Of a stretch of DNA of 64,000 bases, positions 53,812 to 61,500 are shown in pieces (position 1 is the first letter of the stretch; each line of letters starts with the position of its first letter). Under the pieces are notes generated by a model. That model did not search any database. It worked only from the letters and a program-made list of their open reading frames with translations, and was not told the origin of the DNA. The stretch is from Trebonia sp050013875. Lineage in GTDB: Bacteria > Actinomycetota > Actinomycetes > Streptosporangiales > Streptosporangiaceae. The position numbers and the translations under genes are program-made. The stretch is from NCBI GenBank assembly GCA_050013875.1, contig JBEKEK010000051.1, forward strand, positions 1 to 64,000, written 5' to 3'.

Positions 53812-53979
53812 TTCTGCCAAGCCGCCTGCCTCTCGAAGGGATCGATGTGGACCCGGATCTGGAAAGCCCCGGCCAAGGTGTGCGTGCTGGCCGCCGCGCC
53901 GTCGGTCACGCCCGGTCGGTGCGGCGCGCATTGTGCCGTCGGGCCGGGAGGAACGCGGCGGCCGCGTCGGCCGGCCGGG

Positions 53980-56900
53980 TTACCCGATGGTGTAGCTGTA
54001 GGGGAAGGCGGCCACGTCGCTGCCCTCCGGTGATTGTCCGGCCACTTCGTCGAAGCTCAGGTCGGCGGAGATGAACGACGAGTCGGCGACGTAGAGGGTT
54101 CCGGTCACCGTGCTCCCTGGCTTGCCCGTCGGCGTGATCGTCACCGGGATGTACACGCCCTGGCCGGGGTTGACCACGTAGGGCGTGAACGGCGTCGCGG
54201 GGGTGGTGCTGCCGAGCCAGAGGTCCCCGGTCGGGCTGCTGACGGTCGGGTCAAACCCGGCGGTGGTCGCCGTCATCGACGTGCTTGCCGTCACATTCTC
54301 GGCCGCCTGCCGGCCGGCCGGGCCGACCAGGAACGGTGTGACGGTCCAGTCACCCGCCCCGGTGCCCGGCGCCGAGTAGCCCGCGGTGGCGGTCTTCCCG
54401 GTCGACGAGATCACATCCGGGTCACCGTACGGATAGGTGAGGTCGAAGAACAGCGGAGCCGATGACGACGCCGTCGCCTTCAGTGCGGTCGTGTGCGACG
54501 GGACGAGGTATTCCGGCACCACGCCCGTCACGTCGGGCAGGGTCAGCGATGCGGTCGTCTGCGCGGCCAGGCCGAGCTTGACCTGGTCGCTCAGCCGGGC
54601 ATCGAGGAAGTAGGCCTCAGGAGCGGTTCCTGTGTTCTCCACCAGCACATAGGCGTCGATCGGTATGCCCGCGGTCACGTGGCTGCCGTCCGGCAGGCCG
54701 GCCGTGCCGGCCGTGACCGGGGTGACGTTGAGGTTGACCGTGAACGGCTGGGCGACCGCGGTACCCGACACCGTGTTGTAGAAGTCGATGACCAGCGTCC
54801 ACACCCCCTGGGCGGGGTCGATGACGTGCAGCTGGGTGCCGACCTCGGGCTTGACCTTGGTGGTTCCGGCCGTGGTGGTGGCGAGCAGCCCGTTGGACGC
54901 GGCCGAGACCGCGTTCCCGCCTGGGTTGACCAGTTCGGCGAACATCGTGTTGCCGGCGTTGCCGGTGTCGATTCCGGCATTCAGGGCGGGCAGCCCGGCC
55001 GGCAACTCGAACTGGTAGTAGGCGGTCTGCCCGGTGTTCGTCTCCCGGCCGTTTCCGCCGGTCAGGGTGCCAGTGAAGGTGGCTGAGGGTGCGGGCGTTG
55101 GCACCAGCGAGCGCAACGTGACCGGGATCGAGGTCACCGCGGCGAACGCCGGGGAGCCCGAACTGCGCGCGATGATCGAGCCGTCCTCGTCGCCGCCCCG
55201 CGATGGGGTGGCGACGGTCAGCGTGACGCTGCTCGAGGCGCCGGGCGCGAGGGTTACCGAGTTGGCCGACAGGCTTCCGAACGGCTGCCAGGTCGCGGTG
55301 CCCGCCTGGAACTGCGCGGGCACCGCCGGGCCGGTCCCGCTGGTGGCGATCAGCGCCGTCCACTTTCCCGTCGTCGGCTCGGCCACCTGGGCATTGCCGT
55401 AATTGCCGACGCCTTGCGGCAGGTTGTACTCGGCCAGATCGCCGTTGGGTGCGATCAGGCTGAGGTTGACCAGGCCGGCCAGCGCGACCGAGGCGTTCAG
55501 CCTGGCCTGCCCCTTGGCCACGTTGAAGGTGACCTCCGTGGTGTAATCCTTGCCGCTGGTCAGCGACAGGGACTTGGTCGAGACCGGCGTGTAGGCGGAG
55601 AGGGTCCGGCTGGACAGGCCGACCGTCAGGCTCCCCGTCCCGTCGTTGCTGAGCGTCTCCTCGAAATGCTCGGTGGTGCCCGGCTGGCCGACGGCGCTGA
55701 ACTGGGTGGCGCTGTCGAGCAGGGCATGCCCGGCCCGCTTGCCCGCGTGATACGAGGCGGCGGCCAGCACCGCCTGGTAGGCGTCGATCGTGCCCGCGCC
55801 CTGCTGGTCGGCCGGGGCGTTGATGTTCTGGGCGGTGGACACGATGATCTGCTTGACCACGGCCGGCGACGGGGTGCTGCCCCCGTGCGCCTTGCGGTAG
55901 GCCTGGATCACCAGGGCGGCGGTTCCGGCCGTCAGCGGTGCCGCCTCGCTGGTGCCGCCGGTGAGCTCGACCGAGGCGCCCTGGCCGGCGAAGTTGGTGC
56001 AGTCGGCGTACCTCGCCGGGTCCGGCGTGCACAGGGCCCAGTTCAGGTCGCCCGGCGCCACGACGTCAACGGTCGAGCCGTTCTGGGCGAAGCCGCCCGA
56101 GCTCAGGCCGCTGATGTTGTCGTCAAGCCAGCCCCGCACGCCGGGGGCGGTGATGCCGCCGATCCCGCTCTGGGCATAGGCCCGGTACGTGGTCGATGCG
56201 CCCGCCGAGATGATGTGCGGGTCGGTCGCGGGAGAACCGATGGTGTCGGTCGGCCCGGCGTCGCCCGAGGACACCGTGATGGTCACGCCGGCCTTGACCG
56301 CGGCGTCGTTGACCAGTTCGGTCAGGTCGAGGCTGGCGGTGTCGGGGAAGGGGTTGTCGCCGAACGACTCGTTAATCACGTTCACGTGGTCGTGGCTGAC
56401 CGCGTAGTTGATGGCCTCGAGGAAAACCGAGTCGTAGGCGTAGGCGGCCGAGCCGAACACGTTGAGCCCGACCAGGCTGGCGCCCGGCGCCACCCCGAGA
56501 ATCCGGATCCGGCAGGCGCTGCTCAGCCCGGTGCCGAAGTCGGCCAGGTTGTAGACCTCCCTGCCTTGCGCGGCGATGGAGCTTGAGTCGAGGAACGCCT
56601 CGCCGCCATCGGTCGGTGCGTTGCTGCCGGTCCCGCTGAAGTCCTCGTAGTCGACGAAGACGTGCTGGCCGTTGGCCCGGATGAAGTCGGGGTTGCCGGG
56701 GTTGACGCCGTCGGCGATGAACGCCACCTTTACCCCCGCCCCGGTGTAGCCGAGCGCCTGGGCGGCGTCGCCCTTGCCCGACTGGGTGGCGGCGTGGATG
56801 TTCTCGATCGCCTCCGGGTCGAGTTGTCCCCGCTTGCCCGAGGTGCAGGCGCGAGGGAGCGGCTTGAAGCCGTCGGCCGTCGCGGCCGGGTGCGCGACGG

Positions 56901-57378
56901 CGACCGGGGAATTGCCCGCGACCGGGATCGGCCGGTCGGGGATCACCTCACTGACCGCGGGATTGGCCGCCAGGTACTTGGCCTCGCCCGCGGATACGGT
57001 GGCGGAGACGGCGTTGATCAGCGAGAAGCTCTTGACATCGAGCGCGTGCGTCTGGCTGAGCTGCGTCAGCACACCGCTCTGGGCCGACCTGACCGCGGCC
57101 GACCGTAGGGCCGTACCGCCCGGCGTGTCGGCGAGGCCGGGGAACTGGTTCCTGAGTACCACGATCACCTTGTCGGTGACGTTGGTCGAGAGCGCCTTAG
57201 CCTGCGCCGCGGTGAGCGGCGGCTGGCCCGCGGCAGGCTGGCCGGCCCGGGCCGCGGCCGCGGACGCGGTCTGCGCCTCAGCCGTCGCCGGCAGCGCGGC
57301 CGACGACATGGCCACCAAGGCGACCGGGGTCGCGATGGCGGCCCAGCGCAAAAGTCTCATGTATCTCATCTGACTCAT
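53980..57378 (-). CDS. Secreted sedolisin-like/subtilase-fold peptidase with beta-sandwich C-terminal domains
   Basis: A protein of about 1130 aa. An N-terminal signal peptide (RLLRWAAIATPVALVAMSSA) is followed by an inhibitor-like pro-region. The catalytic domain (about 210-510) has the S8 Asp in VAFIADGVNPG (about 223). At the position of the S8 His there is Glu260 in EAFLDSSSIAAQG, with Asp264 four residues on. The oxyanion residue is Asp in TVSSGDAGP (about 373) and the nucleophile is Ser in GGTSEAAP (about 474). This Glu/Asp/Asp/Ser set is that of sedolisins (S53), active in acid. The remaining 600 residues are Ig-like beta domains. The start at ATG 57378 is preferred, but 57411, 57369 and 57360 are possible. 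Confidence 0.85.
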   Translation of the reverse strand: MSQMRYMRLLRWAAIATPVALVAMSSAALPATAEAQTASAAAARAGQPAAGQPPLTAAQAKALSTNVTDKVIVVLRNQFPGLADTPGGTALRSAAVRSAQSGVLTQLSQTHALDVKSFSLINAVSATVSAGEAKYLAANPAVSEVIPDRPIPVAGNSPVAVAHPAATADGFKPLPRACTSGKRGQLDPEAIENIHAATQSGKGDAAQALGYTGAGVKVAFIADGVNPGNPDFIRANGQHVFVDYEDFSGTGSNAPTDGGEAFLDSSSIAAQGREVYNLADFGTGLSSACRIRILGVAPGASLVGLNVFGSAAYAYDSVFLEAINYAVSHDHVNVINESFGDNPFPDTASLDLTELVNDAAVKAGVTITVSSGDAGPTDTIGSPATDPHIISAGASTTYRAYAQSGIGGITAPGVRGWLDDNISGLSSGGFAQNGSTVDVVAPGDLNWALCTPDPARYADCTNFAGQGASVELTGGTSEAAPLTAGTAALVIQAYRKAHGGSTPSPAVVKQIIVSTAQNINAPADQQGAGTIDAYQAVLAAASYHAGKRAGHALLDSATQFSAVGQPGTTEHFEETLSNDGTGSLTVGLSSRTLSAYTPVSTKSLSLTSGKDYTTEVTFNVAKGQARLNASVALAGLVNLSLIAPNGDLAEYNLPQGVGNYGNAQVAEPTTGKWTALIATSGTGPAVPAQFQAGTATWQPFGSLSANSVTLAPGASSSVTLTVATPSRGGDEDGSIIARSSGSPAFAAVTSIPVTLRSLVPTPAPSATFTGTLTGGNGRETNTGQTAYYQFELPAGLPALNAGIDTGNAGNTMFAELVNPGGNAVSAASNGLLATTTAGTTKVKPEVGTQLHVIDPAQGVWTLVIDFYNTVSGTAVAQPFTVNLNVTPVTAGTAGLPDGSHVTAGIPIDAYVLVENTGTAPEAYFLDARLSDQVKLGLAAQTTASLTLPDVTGVVPEYLVPSHTTALKATASSSAPLFFDLTYPYGDPDVISSTGKTATAGYSAPGTGAGDWTVTPFLVGPAGRQAAENVTASTSMTATTAGFDPTVSSPTGDLWLGSTTPATPFTPYVVNPGQGVYIPVTITPTGKPGSTVTGTLYVADSSFISADLSFDEVAGQSPEGSDVAAFPYSYTIG

Positions 57379-57524
57379 TTCTCGCAGGGTGCTCACTGGC
57401 CAGCCCGACAATCCTGCGCCGCTCAGACAACGATGTCCACGAGAAAACGATCATGGCGCAACAGAAAGCGCCTATTCTCATGCCCCTGGCGGAAAGGTAC
57501 GCCGGGAAAATACCGATGTGAAAC

Positions 57525-58434
57525 TTAGGCACCTGACCGTGGGCCGGTCTTGAGTCGGCGTTCGAGGTCTGTCGATGGTGCCCAGGAATAGCCTCGACCC
57601 AAACTGCCCCTCACGAGGAACCCCTGTTGCTCAAGGCCATGCGGGTCGCCGCGCGCAGTCTGTGCCGCCACGCCATGGCTCCTGCCGTGCGACGCGACGG
57701 TGTACTGCGCCTCAGGATGCTTGACGGCGTTCTCCAGAAGGGCCATTTGCCTGGGGTTGAACTGTTGAGAGACCGAGTTCAGGGACTGCCGTACCTGCCG
57801 AGCCGCGGCGACCTTCCGGTCTAGGTACTCATGCAGATCGCCAATCGCGCGCTGAGCGATCCGCAACTGATAAAGCACGAAGTAGGTGAGATCGCCCTCG
57901 TCTTGTTCGCTGTGCAAGAAGCTTCTAGCACAGCCGCTCAAGGCGCTCAGGAAGCTCGATAGCGATAGGGAGCACGTGCATGACCGCGCCGAAGTCGTCC
58001 CCGACCACCGTTACCGCGCCTTCCAGTTGGCTGGAAGTGATCGCCTCCTCGATAAGTGAGTTGATCACGTATCGTTCTCGCATGGGTGCATCGGGTAGGA
58101 CGGGTGCCGGCGTCCCGATGCGTCCGCTTGTCTGCTTATCGACCATTTCGATCCCGCGCAGCACGTCGTCAGGCAGGGCGTAACTGAAATAATCTCCGCC
58201 CTTGGCCCGCAGCGGCAGAAAGCGCCGCATGGCGGCGCGCCGGATCTTGAGCGCAGCCCACCACTCCTCAGTGGTAAGTCCGGGCGGCGGCTGCCTGTTT
58301 CGCAGTTCGTCCCATGGCAAGTAGCGATCGGGGGTAGCGATGGCGGCGAGCAACTGCTGCGAAAAGGCTGTGCTCTCTGTGCTCGTGAGGAGCGCGGCTA
58401 GGTCGATGGCCGGTGGTGGCTGGGGCCTCCGCAT
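57525..58434 (-). pseudogene. Fic-family gene lacking the catalytic core
   Basis: Two reading frames are the ends of one Fic protein gene. The upstream piece (58434 to 57925) encodes the N-terminal domain with the inhibitory helix INSLIEEAITSSQLEGA, (S/T)xxxE(G/N), then runs into unrelated sequence VTVVGDDFGAVMHVLPIA. The downstream piece (57941 to 57525) encodes the C-terminal winged helix of Fic proteins: TYFVLYQLRIAQRAIGDLH, FNPRQMALLENAVKHPEAQY, HGVAAQTARGDPHGLEQQGF. The middle, which should contain HPFxDGNGR (AMP-transfer core) is missing and the frame is changed near 57925-57990. Deletion, then decay. Without the core the enzyme cannot AMPylate anything. Palindromic operators remain upstream. 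Confidence 0.75.
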
Positions 58435-58458
58435 CCTGTCCTGCTTATCTGGCTCGTA

Positions 58459-58504
58459 CTAGCAGTTAATTAGCTGCTAGTTGTTGCTCATTTAGCAGCT
58501 AAAT
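58459..58504. promoter_or_regulatory. Two operator-like palindromes before the Fic remnant
   Basis: CTAGCAG-TTAATTAG-CTGCTAG (58459-58480) and ATTTAGC-A-GCTAAAT (58490-58504) are perfect palindromes with the shared core TTAGCNGCTAA, placed 25-70 bp before the Fic N-terminal fragment (read leftwards). The AT-rich composition is unlike the surroundings, as for a promoter region controlled by a dedicated repressor. Confidence 0.65.
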
Positions 58505-58540
58505 ACGATCCTTAGCGCCCCGGCTGGTGGGCCCGTCCCG

Positions 58541-61500
58541 TTAGCCGCGCAGGCGCAGGCCCCGCGGGGTCGCGCGGAAGCCGGCGGTGGACAGGGCCGC
58601 GGCGAGCGGGGAGTCGTGGACCGCGCCGCCGTCGGCCTTCTCGACCGTCATCCGGCCGAGCGCGCCGTCGCGCACGGCGGCGGCCAGTGCCTGGGCGGAC
58701 GGCTGGAGCAGGGCCGGGTCGTCGGTCCAGGACAGCAGCGTCTTGCCGCCGCGCTCGACGTAGAGCACGAGTTCGCCGCCGAGCAAGACGACGACCGCCC
58801 CGGCCTTGCGGCCCGGCCGATGCGAGGTCGCGGTCTCCTCGGGCCGGGAGGGCCAGGGGAGGGCCGCCCCGTAGGGCTGGGCCGGGTCGCCCGCGGCGAG
58901 CACCACGGCCTGCCGGGAGCGGTCGGGGCGCGACGCCTTGGCCGCCGTGCCGGCCCGGGCGGGGGCTCCCGGCCAGTCCGGCTCGCTGTCTTCCGGTGCC
59001 TGCGCGGCGCCGTCGGAGTCCAGTTCGCCGGCCAGCGCGCGCATCCGGTCGACCGCTCCTGGCAGCGCGAACTGCGCGGCGCCGAGTCCTTCCACGAAGT
59101 AGCCGCGACGGCACTGGCCGGTCTCCTCCATCGCCCGCAGCACCGGGTAGACCGCGGCGAACCCGCCCGGTACCCGCTCGGCCGCGACGGCCCCCTTGGT
59201 GAGGACGCCGTGCCGTTCAAGCAGGGTGAGCGCGAGCGCGTGCGCCCGCATGGTGGCCGCCGCCCCGTCCGCCCCGTTGCCGCCGGTGATCCGGTCCGGC
59301 AATAGCGACCAACGGCCACCCGCGGTGGGCGGCCCGGTCCGCGACGGCATCGACGGCCGCCGGGCCCGCCCGCCGTAGCCGCCGCCGTACCCGCTGGAGC
59401 GGCGCTGGGCCGGGCGCGGGTTGAACACGCCGGGCACCGCGGCGCCCCGCCCCGCCGCGCCGTACCCGCCCGCACCGCCGTACCCGTCCGCACCGCCGTA
59501 CCCGCCCGCACCGCCGTACCCGCCCGCACCGCCGTACCCGTCCGCACCGACGTACCCGCCAGCACCGCCGTACCCGCCCGCCGCGCCGAACCCGCCCGCC
59601 CCGCCCTGCCCCAGGGCTGGCCCGCGGCGCGGCGCCGCCGGCCGGCGGACCACCGTGCCGCCGCCGGACGTCACCACCCGCAGCGGCGCCAGCGTGTCGT
59701 TGGTCAGCAGCCCCGCCCAGACCAGGTCCCACACCGCCGAGACCAGATCGCCGTCGTCGACTGGGTGACCGTCGAGTACCGCCGCCACCCGGTCGCCGAG
59801 CATGCGGAAGAACAGCCCGCCGCCTCCTGCGAGCGCGGTCAGCACCGCTCCGTGCAGCGGCGTCATGGTCAGCTCGCCCGGCTCGGGCAGCAGCAGCGGT
59901 GCGGACTCAGCCGGGGCGAGCACCAGCCAGCCGTCACCGGTGCCCACCGTGCCGGCCCCGGCCCAGACCACCTCGCCCGCCGAGGTGAGCTCGTCGAGCA
60001 GCGCGGGGGAGTAGCCAGGAACCCGGCCGGGAAGCACCAGCGTCTCAAGCGCTGCCGCCGGCACCGGGGCGCCCGCCAGCCGCTCGACCGCTTCCAGGAC
60101 GGCGCCCGCGTCCGCGCGCCGCCGCCAGCCGCCGCCGCCGCCCGGCCTGTCCTGCGCCTTGCCGCCGCCGGGCGGCCCGCTGAACCCCTCGATCCCGTGC
60201 CAGGCGGGCAGGAACCGGCCGAGCACCACCGGCGGCACCGGCTCGGCCTCCTTGCGCAACCGGGCCAGGCAACGCCGCCGCAGCATCCGCAGCACCCCGC
60301 TGTCGCACCACTGGGTGCCGTGCCGCGTGGTCAGGAACTCGCCCTCGGCGATCCCCCGCCCGCCTCCCCCGCCCCCTGCACTGGCCGCGAGCCGCCGCAG
60401 CGCTGTCCCCACGACCGCGATCCCGAGCCCGTAACGCGACGCCACCTCATCGGCGGTGAACGGCCCGTGCATCCGCGCCCACCGTGCCACCAGGTCGCCC
60501 AGGGGGTCGATGACCGGCTCGGTGAACGCCTCGGGGATGCCGACAGGCAACGCCACCCCGAGCGCGTCGCGGAGCCGCCCGGCGTCCTCGATCGCGGCCC
60601 ACATCTGCTCTCCGGCCACCCGCACGGAGATGGCGCGGCGTGCCGCGGCAAGCCCGTTGAGCCAGTCCGCCGCCGCCGCGGGCAGCACCGAACGCGCCGC
60701 CACCTCGGCCTCCGTCAGCGGCCCGGACGTGCGGAGCAGGTCGGCGACGGCCTCGGCGTCCCGGCAGCGGCGGCCCTCGGACAGGTGCTGCAGGTCGGCC
60801 TCGGTCTCCGCCACCACGGCCGGGTCGAGCAGCTCGCGCAGCCCCTCGGTGCCGAGCAGTTCCGCGAGCAGCGCCGGGTCAAGCGCGAGCGCCTGCGCGC
60901 GGCGCTCAGCCAGCGGCGCGTCGCCCTCGTACATGAACGCGCCGATGTAGCGGAAGAGCAGATTCCGGCCGAACGGGCTCGGGGTGGCCGTCTCCACCTC
61001 CACCATCCGTATCCGGCGGGCGGCCAGGTCGCGGAGCACCTCGGTCAGCGCCGGGACGTCGAACACGTCCTGCAGGCACTCCCTGACCGTCTCCAGCGTG
61101 ATCGGGAACCCGGGGAACTGCGCCGCGATCTCAAGCAGCTGCGCGCTGCGCTGCCGCTGCTGCCAGAGCGGGGTGCGCCGTCCCGGCTGCCGCCGCGGCA
61201 GCAGCAGCGCCCGCGCCGCGCACTCGCGGAACCGGGAGGCGAACAGCGCGCTGCCGCCGACCTCGGCGGTGATGATGTCGCCGATCTCGTCCGGGTCGAG
61301 CAGCGCGACGCCGGCCGGCGGCGGCTCGTCGGAGTCGGGCACCCGGATGATGATCCCGTCGTCGGTGTGCAGCGCCTGCACGTCCATCCCGCCGTAACGC
61401 TCGCGCAGCCGGGCGGTGATGGCCAGCGCCCACGGCGCGTGCACCCGGTCGCCGTAGGGCGAGTGCAGCACGACCCGCCAGTCGCCAAGCTCATCGCGGA

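Noticed and set aside
53980..57378. Ordinary subtilisin (S8) with HGT motif
   Set aside because: No HGT or similar His motif is present between the Asp and the Ser regions; Glu is in its place.
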